Shown here piece after piece: positions 1-14,276 of a stretch of 64,000 nt of DNA. The DNA lies in the NCBI GenBank assembly GCA_963680875.1, contig OY804588.1, positions 60,462,369 through 60,526,368 of the forward strand, in the 5' to 3' direction. A program made the position numbers and the translations under genes. Every line of letters starts with the position of its first letter. The stretch's first letter is position 1. This DNA is from Bathymodiolus brooksi (lineage: Eukaryota > Mollusca > Bivalvia > Mytilida > Modiolidae). Below the pieces are notes generated by a model. The model made no database searches. It saw only the letters and a list, made by a program, of their open reading frames with translations, and had not been told where the DNA came from.

Positions 1-1260
1 TTTGCGTCACCCATTAATAACACATTTTTTTAAATAAAAAAAAAGCTGTTAAAATTTGCTTTAATTGAAATAATTGTTAAAATAAATACAAAAAAAAAAA
101 CCAACATTTTTTAAATTCAAATAAAAAAAGGTTTTTGTAGGATCATTTTTGGAGTATAATTTTGTTAAGCCTTGTACATGTATGTAATCCAAAACTTCAG
201 TGTTTACTATATGTTTTTTTCCAATTCAATTCCTAAAGGAACTGAAGTAAATTAAAGAGGGAAAACAATCCAATAACTTTTCTAATTGATAACAAGAACC
301 TGTTGCTTCTCCCCCATCAGTTAATGTGATACTGGACAGTAAATAATTGGCAAAAAACATGTCTGACATGTGGAAATAGCTTAATGGGAATTCAAATCAG
401 AAAACAGCTCTGATAGTCTGTAAACAGATAGTATATAATGTGTAAGATGTAAGTTAGTATTCCCTTAACTCTCTCCTAAATATTTTCTTTCAACGCTGGT
501 GATTTATGACACTGTTAGCTGACCATAGTTTAAAGTCTTGGCAAAGACAGCGGAAAGGGTTGTAAAACAGAAACCTGATATTTTCATTGAAAAGTATATT
601 GTCTTAGGATGATGAAGCCATTCTGATGAAAGTATTTGAAATGAAGATAGATTGTTTAGAGTAAAAAGCAATAAAATATGGGAACATCAAAGGAAAAATA
701 TCTTAGATAATATATAATTGATGGAAATTGTACTGAATGTTTAGGTAACAATTTATTACGTAGATATGGCGTTAATTGGTGATTTTTCTTCTTTGTTTAT
801 GGTACTCATTGTGAGGCAAACATCATGTTGGTATTTAACTGTGGTTCCGCATGAACGAACAAAAATGGTTTCGGCAATAAAAATAAGTAAGCTTTGCATT
901 TAAATCAGTCAACAAATAGTTTAGTACCGTATGCCGAGTTAGAGAGTACTACATTGTGTATGTATATATACAGAGGAGGGTGGGCACCTGCTGGTATTAG
1001 AGGGATGGCATATTATCGCTAGTGATACAGATAATCTATGTTGAAAGTTCCAATTAGATAACACTTCTATCAAGTCTCATGTTGAAAATATTGTGATATC
1101 AGATGGCATGACTATGAGGAGAGGGTCAATTTGAACAGAGACTAGCCCTCAAGGAAAATGTGATCTGAATCAAGCTTATGTCCACAGTATGCAGAACAAA
1201 ATTTAAACTTAGTTGTTTCAAAGTCAAACGGGGCGAAGTTTTTACTTTCATATTTCTACT
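1..1260. other. AT-rich unique sequence, no feature seen
   Basis: This stretch is AT-rich with many A and T runs. I see no open frame of useful length, no clear inverted or tandem repeat and no SINE head or body before about 1262. It could be intergenic or intronic. Confidence 0.6.
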
Positions 1261-1261
1261 G

Positions 1262-1460
1262 TGCAGTCAGTGACTATCACCGCTAATGTTGTGAGTTCAA
1301 ATCCTGCTCATGGCGAGGTGTACTCAATACAACATTGTGTTACTAGCCACAGGTTGGTGGTTTTCTCCAGGTAGTCTGCTTTCCTCCACCAATAAAACTG
1401 ACCGCCACAATATAACTGAAATATTGTTGAAAGTGGCATTCAACACCATAACTCTTGAAA
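1262..1460 (+). mobile_element. tRNA-derived SINE, family A (partial)
   Basis: A degenerate tRNA-like B box (GTGAGTTCAAATCCTG) is followed by the family A body: GAGGTGTACTCAATACAACA, then GGTGGTTTTCTCCAGGTAG, CCTCCACCAATAAAACTGAC and GTGGCATTCAACACCATAAC. The usual segment GTGATAAAGTTTGTCAGTGA is replaced by a shorter, diverged stretch. An apparent 98-codon open frame beginning at 1310 runs through the SINE and is a by-product of it. Confidence 0.75.
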
Positions 1461-4230
1461 TTTTCAAATTATCCAGGATTAATAAACCATTATATGTTTT
1501 TGAATATTTTTATGTTTTGATGCAAGGCAAAATGGTCTCATTTCATGCAAAGTTCAATGAAAATAACATATATTTTTCCAATATTCTGTACCAAATTTTG
1601 CTATAGAAATATTTGCTGTAAAATTATCTTCTAATTAATATAAAGTAAAAAAAAAACTGCAAATTATAAGAAAATTCTTGGTTTTTTCTGCCATTTTGCC
1701 ATCATAAGGGAAATAAGTCCTAGAAAAAGCCAAAATGTATAATTTTAGAATGAAATCAAGAATATGTAAATACTCTTTTGAGCTGAAAGCTGTTACTGAC
1801 AAATCAAATTTTTAGTATTTAGCTATCAAAGGACCATGGTTTGACTAAATACTTTAGAATAATTTTAGCAAAATTTAGAAAAAAAATCCTCTAAAATGGA
1901 GGATACATGTGGACAAAAAATCTTGTATAATTTTTTTACATTAACATTAGACGTAATGGATTGTATTGTCAATATTTGACACATGAAACAAAAGTTGACC
2001 CCAGGACTTTAACCTTTATATTTTTATCAGTGACAGCATCTCTCTCTATGGCTTAACCCAGCTTACCATAGTTAATCCTTGGACTTGGAAAAATGCATTA
2101 ATATTTTTTTTATTTTCTGACAGATTTCTGACATTTCCAAGGCTTTTCTTGTTGGCTATTTTTAAGCTGAAGTGACAGCACAAGTGTAATTCCTTTATAA
2201 TTTCATCATCTAATAGTGATTTCAGATGGTTACTAGCTGTGCAGGAAAAAAAATGGCATATCCCAGCATGCAACATTTCTGACTTAAAAATTTCATATCA
2301 ATCTAGTAAATTGTTATCATGATAGCTTCGTAGTACAAAAATCTTTATGCCCAACAAATTTATCTTTCCTAATTCAAGGCTGAGATGAAGTAGAATATTA
2401 AAATGTCCTGGTATTTTAGATTTTTTTAAAATATTTTATCATATTTCATTATGAAAAGAAATGTAAAGTGTTAACGAACTTTAAATAATCTTGATATGTT
2501 GATATTAAATTATCATATAGCTAAATAAAGGGAAATAACCCTTGTAGTCGGAAATTAAATTATTTAAATGATAAATTAAAGGGACATAACCCTTGAAGTT
2601 AAGTGTTTTAGATGATTTGGAAATAGATTGTGAACAGTCATACTTTAAAGTTATACAGATGCTCAGATTGATTTTTTGTTGTTTATATTAAAAGTTGCCA
2701 ATATTCGATGTTTTATACTAATAAAATGTTCTGAACAAAAAGCCAGGTTTAAAAAATAGATTATAATGTCGTAATTAGTGAAGAGAATTTGAATGTTTGT
2801 TGGTGAAATCGTCATTAACACACCTAATTATAAGTCGGCTGTCTTTTCCGAAGTTTACCGGACACTGATAACTTCTATAAATAACCAGAAAGCATGTTGC
2901 AGGTAAATATTGGTTAAAATTAATATAATTTAAGAAATATATCTATGAAATTGGATCCCGGGGTAATCAGTTAATATTATATAATGGTATTTAGTAAGAA
3001 TGACACTTAAAATTGAAAATACGTGATGAAATCAATTAAAACAAACCCAAACTCTGCAAAGGGGCCCGATAAAGGGAAAATTGTAAGCAAATTGGAATTT
3101 ATTATTATTGACAACACTTAAGATGACTTGATTATATTTTTTTAGAAAAAAAACCAGACATGAAGTTCATTATTTTAGTCTCTAATTTAAAAGAGATATC
3201 ACATAGCGTTTTCTCCTGAAAAAAAAAGATATATAAAAAAAAACTATGATGCAATTCTGTCAAAATACGATTCAGCCGAAAAAAGATATATAAATTATGC
3301 TTATGTGTTGAAAATTGGAGTAGGTCGGTTTAACATCTTTTTAAAATTTTTACAAAAATCTTGCTGAATCCTCCTGTGTCGTTTTCGCGTAGAATCCGTC
3401 AATATTTTTATTTATAACATGTGCTTTTTTCAGCAAACAATTTCGCACATGCGCAAAAACGCTTTACCGAATGAGGTCACTGTGTAGGTCATCAATGGTC
3501 ATATGATCATATTCATGAATATATGAATATCATGCTGGTAAACATTGAATTCTTTACGGGACACAAGAAAATCAAACAGCAACATATTTCCTTCGTCCCA
3601 GGTTAAATACGTATGATATTATGAAAAATTTCAACTGCAGTTAGTATAAAACATTGAATATTGCCAACTTTCAATTTAAAAAAAAATCAACCTGAGCGAC
3701 TGTATGCCTTTAAGCAAAAAAATTTCAATCTGGAATCTTATCTTTTTTTTCTTAAAATTACAAATTAAATAAAGTTTTAGATGATGAGGAATAATATGTA
3801 GTATGGGTGTAACTTGTGCAAAGAGAGTTATTTATTTTAGATAATTAAAATTGATATATAAGAAATTAGTCACACGTAAATAAAATGACTAGGCAAAACA
3901 CTGCAAATTGTTAAAACTGGATCTTAATCTACTGAATTAAGTTCTTTAACTTTTGGTTGTGTTTTGAATTCAAATATTGAATTATCCACATAATCTAAGA
4001 AAAAATTGGTATTCCACAAATTAAAGGGGCATGACAGTCCATACAATATTTGTATTTAAGCTACAATATTTTATTTACTCTTTGAAAACATACATCTTAT
4101 GAATGAAAGGTAACATGCATTAGTATTGGATAAGTAATCAATCAGTAAAGATTAATGAATGCTTCAGACAAAAGAGAGATCCTTATCACAAATTCTAGTG
4201 ATTCATCATACCATCTGCTTTAATGTTCAG
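1461..4230. other. AT-rich sequence between a SINE and the 59-bp array
   Basis: Mostly unique AT-rich DNA. A short diverged direct repeat at about 2519-2610 contains AAAGGGAAATAACCCTTG and then AAAGGGACATAACCCTTGAA. A short AT-rich self-complementary tract (ATTCATGAATATATGAAT) lies near 3511. Nothing gene-like is visible. Confidence 0.5.
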
Positions 4231-7200
4231 CTTTTACTTATAATGTAGGTATTTCAGAGATTCACTTTGACTTGTCTGTATAAATTGTCATCTTACTTAT
4301 AATGTAGGTATTTCAGAGATTCACTTTGGCTTGTCTGTATAAATTGTCATCTTACTTATAATGTAGGTATTTCAGAGATTCACTTTGGCTTGTCTGTATA
4401 AATTGTCATCTTACTTATAATGTAGGTATTTCAGAGATTCACTTTGGCTTGTCTGTATAAATTGTCATCTTACTTATAGTGTAGGTATTTCAGAGATTCA
4501 CTTTGACTTGTCTGTATAAATTGTCATCTTACTTATAATGTAGGTATTTCAGAGATTCACTTTGACTTGTCTGTATAAATTGTCATCTTACTTATAATGT
4601 AGGTATTTCAGAGATTCACTTTGACTTGTCTGTATAAATTGTCATCTTACTTATAGTGTAGGTATTTCAGAGATTCACTTTGACTTGTCTGTATAAATTG
4701 TCATCTTACTTATAGTGTAGGTATTTCAGAGATTCACTTTGACTTGTCTATATAAATTGTCATCTTACTTATAGTGTAGGTATTTCAGAGATTCACTTTG
4801 ACTTGTCTATATAAATTGTCATCTTACTTATAGTGTAGGTATTTCAGAGATTCACTTTGACTTGTCTGTATAAATTGTCATCTTACTTATAGTGTAGGTA
4901 TTTCAGAGATTCACTTTGACTTGTCTGTATAAATTGTCATCTTACTTATAATGTAGGTATTTCAGAGATTCACTTTGGCTTGTCTGTATAAATTGTCATC
5001 TTACTTATAATGTAGGTATTTCAGAGATTCACTTTGACTTGTCTGTATAAATTGTCATCTTACTTATAATGTAGGTATTTCAGAGATTCACTTTGACTTG
5101 TCTGTATAAATTGTCATCTTACTTATAATGTAGGTATTTCAGAGATTCACTTTGACTTGTCTGTATAAATTGTCATCTTACTTATAATGTAGGTATTTCA
5201 GAGATTCACTTTGACTTGTCTGTATAAATTGTCATCTTACTTATAGTGTAGGTATTTCAGAGATTCACTTTGACTTGTCTGTATAAATTGTCATCTTACT
5301 TATAGTGTAGGTATTTCAGAGATTCACTTTGACTTGTCTATATAAATTGTCATCTTACTTATAGTGTAGGTATTTCAGAGATTCACTTTGACTTGTCTGT
5401 ATAAATTGTCATCTTACTTATAGTGTAGGTATTTCAGAGATTCACTTTGACTTGTCTGTATAAATTGTCATCTTACTTATAGTGTAGGTATTTCAGAGAT
5501 TCACTTTGACTTGTCTGTATAAATTGTCATCTTACTTATAGTGTAGGTATTTCAGAGATTCACTTTGACTTGTCTGTATAAATTGTCATCTTACTTATAG
5601 TGTAGGTATTTCAGAGATTCACTTTGACTTGTCTGTATAAATTGTCATCTTACTTATAGTGTAGGTATTTCAGAGATTCACTTTGACTTGTCTGTATAAA
5701 TTGTCATCTTACTTATAATGTAGGTATTTCAGAGATTCACTTTGGCTTGTCTGTATAAATTGTCATCTTACTTATAATGTAGGTATTTCAGAGATTCACT
5801 TTGACTTGTCTGTATAAATTGTCATCTTACTTATAGTGTAGGTATTTCAGAGATTCACTTTGGCTTGTCTTTATAAATTGTCATCTTACTTATAATGTAG
5901 GTATTTCAGAGATTCACTTTGGCTTGTCTGTATAAATTGTCATCTTACTTATAATGTAGGTAATTCAGAGATTCACTTTGACTTGTCTGTATAAATTGTC
6001 ATCTTACTTATAATGTAGGTATTTCAGAGATTCACTTTGGCTTGTCTATATAAATTGTCATCTTACTTATAGTGTAGGTATTTCAGAGATTCACTTTGGC
6101 TTGTCTTTATAAATTGTCATCTTACTTATAATGTAGGTATTTCAGAGATTCACTTTGACTTGTCTATATAAATTGTCATCTTACTTATAGTGTAGGTATT
6201 TCAGAGATTCACTTTGACTTGTCTATATAAATTGTCATCTTACTTATAGTGTAGGTATTTCAGAGATTCACTTTGACTTGTCTATATAAATTGTCATCTT
6301 ACTTATAATGTAGGTATTTCAGAGATTCACTTTGACTTGTCTGTATAAATTGTCATCTTACTTATAGTGTAGGTATTTCAGAGATTCACTTTGGCTTGTC
6401 TTTATAAATTGTCATCTTACTTATAATGTAGGTATTTCAGAGATTCACTTTGGCTTGTCTGTATAAATTGTCATCTTACTTATAATGTAGGTATTTCAGA
6501 GATTCACTTTGACTTGTCTGTATAAATTGTCATCTTACTTATAGTGTAGGTATTTCAGAGATTCACTTTGACTTGTCTGTATAAATTGTCATCTTACTTA
6601 TAATGTAGGTATTTCAGAGATTCACTTTGACTTGTCTGTATAAATTGTCATCTTACTTATAATGTAGGTATTTCAGAGATTCACTTTGGCTTGTCTTTAT
6701 AAATTGTCATCTTACTTATAATGTAGGTAATTCAGAGATTCACTTTGACTTGTCTATATAAATTGTCATCTTACTTATAATGTAGGTATTTCAGAGATTC
6801 ACTTTGGCTTGTCTTTATAAATTGTCATCTTACTTATAATGTAGGTATTTCAGAGATTCACTTTGACTTGTCTATATAAATTGTCATCTTACTTATAGTG
6901 TAGGTATTTCAGAGATTCACTTTGACTTGTCTATATAAATTGTCATCTTACTTATAGTGTAGGTATTTCAGAGATTCACTTTGGCTTGTCTTTATAAATT
7001 GTCATCTTACTTATAATGTAGGTATTTCAGAGATTCACTTTGGCTTGTCTGTATAAATTGTCATCTTACTTATAATGTAGGTATTTCAGAGATTCACTTT
7101 GACTTGTCTGTATAAATTGTCATCTTACTTATAGTGTAGGTATTTCAGAGATTCACTTTGGCTTGTCTTTATAAATTGTCATCTTACTTATAATGTAGGT

Positions 7201-9245
7201 ATTTCAGAGATTCACTTTGACTTGTCTTTATAAATTGTCATCTTACTTATAATGTAGGTATTTCAGAGATTCACTTTGGCTTGTCTGTATAAATTGTCAT
7301 CTTACTTATAATGTAGGTATTTCAGAGATTCACTTTGGCTTGTCTGTATAAATTGTCATCTTACTTATAATGTAGGTATTTCAGAGATTCACTTTGACTT
7401 GTCTGTATAAATTGTCATCTTACTTATAGTGTAGGTATTTCAGAGATTCACTTTGACTTGTCTGTATAAATTGTCATCTTACTTATAATGTAGGTATTTC
7501 AGAGATTCACTTTGACTTGTCTGTATAAATTGTCATCTTACTTATAATGTAGGTATTTCAGAGATTCACTTTGACTTGTCTGTATAAATTGTCATCTTAC
7601 TTATCGTGTAGGTATTTCAGAGATTCACTTTGGCTTGTCTGTATAAATTGTCATCTTACTTATAGTGTAGGTATTTCAGAGATTCACTTTGGCTTGTCTT
7701 TATAAATTGTCATCTTACTTATAGTGTAGGTATTTCAGAGATTCACTTTGACTTGTCTGTATAAATTGTCATCTTACTTATAATGTAGGTATTTCAGAGA
7801 TTCACTTTGACTTGTCTATATAAATTGTCATCTTACTTATAATGTAGGTATTTCAGAGATTCACTTTGACTTGTCTCTATAAATTGTCATCTTACTTATA
7901 ATGTAGGTATTTCAGAGATTCACTTTGGCTTGTCTGTATAAATTGTCATCTTACTTATAATGTAGGTATTTCAGAGATTCACTTTGACTTGTCTGTATAA
8001 ATTGTCATCTTACTTATAATGTAGGTATTTCAGAGATTCACTTTGACTTGTCTGTATAAATTGTCATCTTACTTATAATGTAGGTATTTCAGAGATTCAC
8101 TTTGACTTGTCTGTATAAATTGTCATCTTACTTATAGTGTAGGTATTTCAGAGATTCACTTTGACTTGTCTATATAAATTGTCATCTTACTTATAATGTA
8201 GGTATTTCAGAGATTCACTTTGACTTGTCTGTATAAATTGTCATCTTACTTATAGTGTAGGTATTTCAGAGATTCACTTTGACTTGTCTGTATAAATTGT
8301 CATCTTACTTATAATGTAGGTATTTCAGAGATTCACTTTGACTTGTCTGTATAAATTGTCATCTTACTTATAATGTAGGTATTTCAGAGATTCACTTTGG
8401 CTTGTCTGTATAAATTGTCATCTTACTTATAGTGTAGGTATTTCAGAGATTCACTTTGACTTGTCTTTATAAATTGTCATCTTACTTATAGTGTAGGTAT
8501 TTCAGAGATTCACTTTGACTTGTCTGTATAAATTGTCATCTTACTTATAATGTAGGTATTTCAGAGATTCACTTTGGCTTGTCTGTATAAATTGTCATCT
8601 TACTTATAGTGTAGGTATTTCAGAGATTCACTTTGACTTGTCTTTATAAATTGTCATCTTACTTATAGTGTAGGTATTTCAGAGATTCACTTTGACTTGT
8701 CTGTATAAATTGTCATCTTACTTATAATGTAGGTATTTCAGAGATTCACTTTGACTTGTCTATATAAATTGTCATCTTACTTATAATGTAGGTATTTCAG
8801 AGATTCACTTTGGCTTGTCTGTATAAATTGTCATCTTACTTATAGTGTAGGTATTTCAGAGATTCACTTTGACTTGTCTGTATAAATTGTCATCTTACTT
8901 ATAATGTAGGTATTTCAGAGATTCACTTTGACTTGTCTGTATAAATTGTCATCTTACTTATAGTGTAGGTATTTCAGAGATTCACTTTGACTTGTCTGTA
9001 TAAATTGTCATCTTACTTATAGTGTAGGTATTTCAGAGATTCACTTTGACTTGTCTGTATAAATTGTCATCTTACTTATAATGTAGGTATTTCAGAGATT
9101 CACTTTGGCTTGTCTGTATAAATTGTCATCTTACTTATAATGTAGGTATTTCAGAGATTCACTTTGACTTGTCTGTATAAATTGTCATCTTACTTATAGT
9201 GTAGGTATTTCAGAGATTCACTTTGACTTGTCTATATAAATTGTC

Positions 9246-9597
9246 ATCTTACTTATAGTGTAGGTATTTCAGAGATTCACTTTGACTTGTCTGTATGAAT
9301 TGTCATCTTACTTATAATGTAGGTATTTCAGAGATACACTTTGGCTTGTCTATATAAATTGTCATCTTACTTATAGTGTAGGTATTTCAGAGATTCACTT
9401 TGACTTGTCTGTATAAATTGTCATCTTACTTATAGTGTAGGTATTTCAGAGATTCACTTTGGCTTGTCTGTATAAATTGTCATCTTACTTATAGTGTAGG
9501 TATTTCAGAGATTCACTTTGACTTGTCTGTATGAATTGTCATCTTACTTATAATGTAGGTATTTCAGAGATACACTTTGGCTTGTCTATATAAATTG
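9246..9597. repeat. Local four-unit duplication within the 59-bp array
   Basis: The rare variant CTGTATGAAT appears at 9291 and again at 9527, exactly 236 bp (4 x 59) apart. In both places the next unit carries the rare variant GAGATACACTTTGG. Two shared rare mutations in neighbouring units at the same spacing indicate one recent four-unit duplication. Confidence 0.85.
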
Positions 9598-10912
9598 TCA
9601 TCTTACTTATAGTGTAGGTATTTCAGAGATTCACTTTGACTTGTCTGTATAAATTGTCATCTTACTTATAGTGTAGGTATTTCAGAGATTCACTTTGGCT
9701 TGTCTATATAAATTGTCATCTTACTTATAGTGTAGGTATTTCAGAGATTCACTTTGACTTGTCTGTATAAATTGTCATCTTACTTATAGTGTAGGTATTT
9801 CAGAGATTCACTTTGACTTGTCTGTATAAATTGTCATCTTACTTATAGTGTAGGTATTTCAGAGATTCACTTTGACTTGTCTGTATAAATTGTCATCTTA
9901 CTTATAGTGTAGGTATTTCAGAGATTCACTTTGACTTGTCTGTATAAATTGTCATCTTACTTATAATGTAGGTATTTCAGAGATTCACTTTGACTTGTCT
10001 GTATAAATTGTCATCTTACTTATAATGTAGGTATTTCAGAGATTCACTTTGGCTTGTCTGTATAAATTGTCATCTTACTTATAATGTAGGTATTTCAGAG
10101 ATTCACTTTGACTTGTCTGTATAAATTGTCATCTTACTTATAATGTAGGTATTTCAGAGATTCACTTTGACTTGTCTGTATAAATTGTCATCTTACTTAT
10201 AGTGTAGGTATTTCAGAGATTCACTTTGGCTTGTCTGTATAAATTGTCATCTTACTTATAATGTAGGTATTTCAGAGATTCACTTTGACTTGTCTGTATA
10301 AATTGTCATCTTACTTATAGTGTAGGTATTTCAGAGATTCACTTTGACTTGTCTATATAAATTGTCATCTTACTTATAATGTAGGTATTTCAGAGATTCA
10401 CTTTGACTTGTCTGTATAAATTGTCATCTTACTTATAGTGTAGGTATTTCAGAGATTCACTTTGACTTGTCTGTATAAATTGTCATCTTACTTATAATGT
10501 AGGTATTTCAGAGATTCACTTTGACTTGTCTGTATAAATTGTCATCTTACTTATAATGTAGGTATTTCAGAGATTCACTTTGACTTGTCTGTATAAATTG
10601 TCATCTTACTTATAATGTAGGTATTTCAGAGATTCACTTTGGCTTGTCTGTATAAATTGTCATCTTACTTATAATGTAGGTATTTCAGAGATTCACTTTG
10701 GCTTGTCTGTATAAATTGTCATCTTACTTATAATGTAGGTATTTCAGAGATTCACTTTGGCTTGTCTGTATAAATTGTCATCTTACTTATAATGTAGGTA
10801 TTTCAGAGATTCACTTTGACTTGTCTGTATAAATTGTCATCTTACTTATAGTGTAGGTATTTCAGAGATTCACTTTGACTTGTCTGTATAAATTGTCATC
10901 TTACTTATAGTG

Positions 10913-13530
10913 TAGGTATTTCAGAGATTCACTTTGACTTGTCTATATAAATTGTCATCTTACTTATAATGTAGGTATTTCAGAGATTCACTTTGGCTTG
11001 TCTATATAAATTGTCATCTTACTTATAGTGTAGGTATTTCAGAGATTCACTTTGACTTGTCTGTATAAATTGTCATCTTACTTATAATGTAGGTATATCA
11101 GAGATTCACTTTGGCTTGTCTGTATAAATTGTCATCTTACTTATAGTGTAGGTATATCAGAGATTCACTTTGGCTTGTCTGTATAAATTGTCATCTTACT
11201 TATAATGTAGGTATTTCAGAGATTCACTTTGACTTGTCTGTATAAATTGTCATCTTACTTATAATGTAGGTATTTCAGAGATTCACTTTGGCTTGTCTGT
11301 ATAAATTGTCATCTTACTTATAGTGTAGGTATTTCAGAGATTCACTTTGGCTTGTCTATATAAATTGTCATCTTACTTATAGTGTAGGTATTTCAGAGAT
11401 TCACTTTGACTTGTCTGTATAAATTGTCATCTTACTTATAGTGTAGGTATTTCAGAGATTCACTTTGACTTGTCTATATAAATTGTCATCTTACTTATAG
11501 TGTAGGTATTTCAGAGATTCACTTTGACTTGTCTGTATAAATTGTCATCTTACTTATAGTGTAGGTATTTCAGAGATTCACTTTGGCTTGTCTATATAAA
11601 TTGTCATCTTACTTATAGTGTAGGTATTTCAGAGATTCACTTTGACTTGTCTGTATAAATTGTCATCTTACTTATAGTGTAGGTATTTCAGAGATTCACT
11701 TTGACTTGTCTGTATAAATTGTCATCTTACTTATAGTGTAGGTATTTCAGAGATTCACTTTGGCTTGTCTATATAAATTGTCATCTTACTTATAGTGTAG
11801 GTATTTCAGAGATTCACTTTGACTTGTCTGTATAAATTGTCATCTTACTTATAGTGTAGGTATTTCAGAGATTCACTTTGACTTGTCTGTATAAATTGTC
11901 ATCTTACTTATAATGTAGGTATTTCAGAGATTCACTTTGACTTGTCTGTATAAATTGTCATCTTACTTATAATGTAGGTATTTCAGAGATTCACTTTGGC
12001 TTGTCTGTATAAATTGTCATCTTACTTATAATGTAGGTATTTCAGAGATTCACTTTGACTTGTCTGTATAAATTGTCATCTTACTTATAGTGTAGGTATT
12101 TCAGAGATTCACTTTGGCTTGTCTGTATAAATTGTCATCTTACTTATAATGTAGGTATTTCAGAGATTCACTTTGACTTGTCTGTATAAATTGTCATCTT
12201 ACTTATAGTGTAGGTATTTCAGAGATTCACTTTGACTTGTCTGTATAAATTGTCATCTTACTTATAATGTAGGTATTTCAGAGATTCACTTTGACTTGTC
12301 TATATAAATTGTCATCTTACTTATAGTGTAGGTATTTCAGAGATTCACTTTGACTTGTCTGTATAAATTGTCATCTTACTTATAGTGTAGGTATTTCAGA
12401 GATTCACTTTGACTTGTCTGTATAAATTGTCATCTTACTTATAATGTAGGTATTTCAGAGATTCACTTTGACTTGTCTGTATAAATTGTCATCTTACTTA
12501 TAATGTAGGTATTTCAGAGATTCACTTTGGCTTGTCTGTATAAATTGTCATCTTACTTATAATGTAGGTATTTCAGAGATTCACTTTGACTTGTCTGTAT
12601 AAATTGTCATCTTACTTATAATGTAGGTATTTCAGAGATTCACTTTGGCTTGTCTGTATAAATTGTCATCTTACTTATAATGTAGGTATTTCAGAGATTC
12701 ACTTTGACTTGTCTGTATAAATTGTCATCTTACTTATAGTGTAGGTATTTCAGAGATTCACTTTGACTTGTCTGTATAAATTGTCATCTTACTTATAATG
12801 TAGGTATTTCAGGGATTCACTTTGGCTTGTCTTTATAAATTGTCATCTTACTTATAGTGTAGGTATTTCAGAGATTCACTTTGACTTGTCTATATAAATT
12901 GTCATCTTACTTATAATGTAGGTATTTCAGAGATTCACTTTGGCTTGTCTATATAAATTGTCATCTTACTTATAGTGTAGGTATTTCAGAGATTCACTTT
13001 GACTTGTCTGTATAAATTGTCATCTTACTTATAATGTAGGTATATCAGAGATTCACTTTGGCTTGTCTGTATAAATTGTCATCTTACTTATAGTGTAGGT
13101 ATATCAGAGATTCACTTTGGCTTGTCTGTATAAATTGTCATCTTACTTATAATGTAGGTATTTCAGAGATTCACTTTGACTTGTCTGTATAAATTGTCAT
13201 CTTACTTATAATGTAGGTATTTCAGAGATTCACTTTGGCTTGTCTGTATAAATTGTCATCTTACTTATAGTGTAGGTATTTCAGAGATTCACTTTGGCTT
13301 GTCTATATAAATTGTCATCTTACTTATAGTGTAGGTATTTCAGAGATTCACTTTGACTTGTCTGTATAAATTGTCATCTTACTTATAGTGTAGGTATTTC
13401 AGAGATTCACTTTGACTTGTCTATATAAATTGTCATCTTACTTATAGTGTAGGTATTTCAGAGATTCACTTTGACTTGTCTGTATAAATTGTCATCTTAC
13501 TTATAGTGTAGGTATTTCAGAGATTCACTT
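10913..13530. repeat. Duplicated multi-unit block in the 59-bp array, offset 33 units
   Basis: A pair of adjacent GTATATCAG variant monomers occurs at about 11094 and 11153 and again at 13041 and 13100. The offset is 1,947 bp, exactly 33 x 59. The order of neighbouring monomer variants matches on both sides for about 11 units, roughly 10913-11583 against 12860-13530, and disagrees outside. This shows a large block was copied within the array, by unequal exchange or conversion, after the variants arose. Confidence 0.8.
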
Positions 13531-14276
13531 TGACTTGTCTGTATAAATTGTCATCTTACTTATAGTGTAGGTATTTCAGAGATTCACTTTGACTTGTCTA
13601 TATAAATTGTCATCTTACTTATAGTGTAGGTATTTCAGAGATTCACTTTGACTTGTCTGTATAAATTGTCATCTTACTTATAGTGTAGGTATTTCAGAGA
13701 TTCACTTTGACTTGTCTGTATAAATTGTCATCTTACTTATAGTGTAGGTATTTCAGAGATTCACTTTGACTTGTCTATATAAATTGTCATCTTACTTATA
13801 GTGTAGGTATTTCAGAGATTCACTTTGACTTGTCTGTATAAATTGTCATCTTACTTATAGTGTAGGTATTTCAGAGATTCACTTTGACTTGTCTGTATAA
13901 ATTGTCATCTTACTTATAATGTAGGTATTTCAGAGATTCACTTTGACTTGTCTGTATAAATTGTCATCTTACTTATAATGTAGGTATTTCAGAGATTCAC
14001 TTTGACTTGTCTGTATAAATTGTCATCTTACTTATAATGTAGGTATTTCAGAGATTCACTTTGACTTGTCTGTATAAATTGTCATCTTACTTATAATGTA
14101 GGTATTTCAGAGATTCACTTTGACTTGTCTGTATAAATTGTCATCTTACTTATAATGTAGGTATTTCAGAGATTCACTTTGACTTGTCTGTATAAATTGT
14201 CATCTTACTTATAGTGTAGGTATTTCAGAGATTCACTTTGACTTGTCTTTATAAATTGTCATCTTATTATTAATGT

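Larger units (their letters stand above)
4235..14266. repeat. 10-kb tandem array of a 59-bp unit, about 170 copies
   Basis: The unit begins TTACTTATAATGTAGGTATT and continues TCAGAGATTCACTTTGACTT, then GTCTGTATAAATTGTCATC. The text shifts by one base per 60-base line through the whole block, giving a period of 59; 10,032 bases divided by 59 is 170.0 copies. No spacer or indel is visible. Variation is concentrated at three sites: ATA[A/G]TG, TTTG[A/G]CTT and TGTCT[G/A/T]TATA. Rare variants (GTATATCAG, CTGTATGAAT, GAGATACAC, TATCGTG, TCAGGGATT) mark particular monomers. Since 59 is not a multiple of three, each frame cycles through all three phases and no long open frame can persist. The array ends abruptly at ATCTTATTATTAATG. 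This is a satellite or large minisatellite; its function is unknown. Confidence 0.98.

Noticed and set aside
4235..14266. CRISPR-like array
   Set aside because: The units abut with no unique spacers, the period is constant at 59, and the surrounding repeats are eukaryotic SINEs and MITEs.
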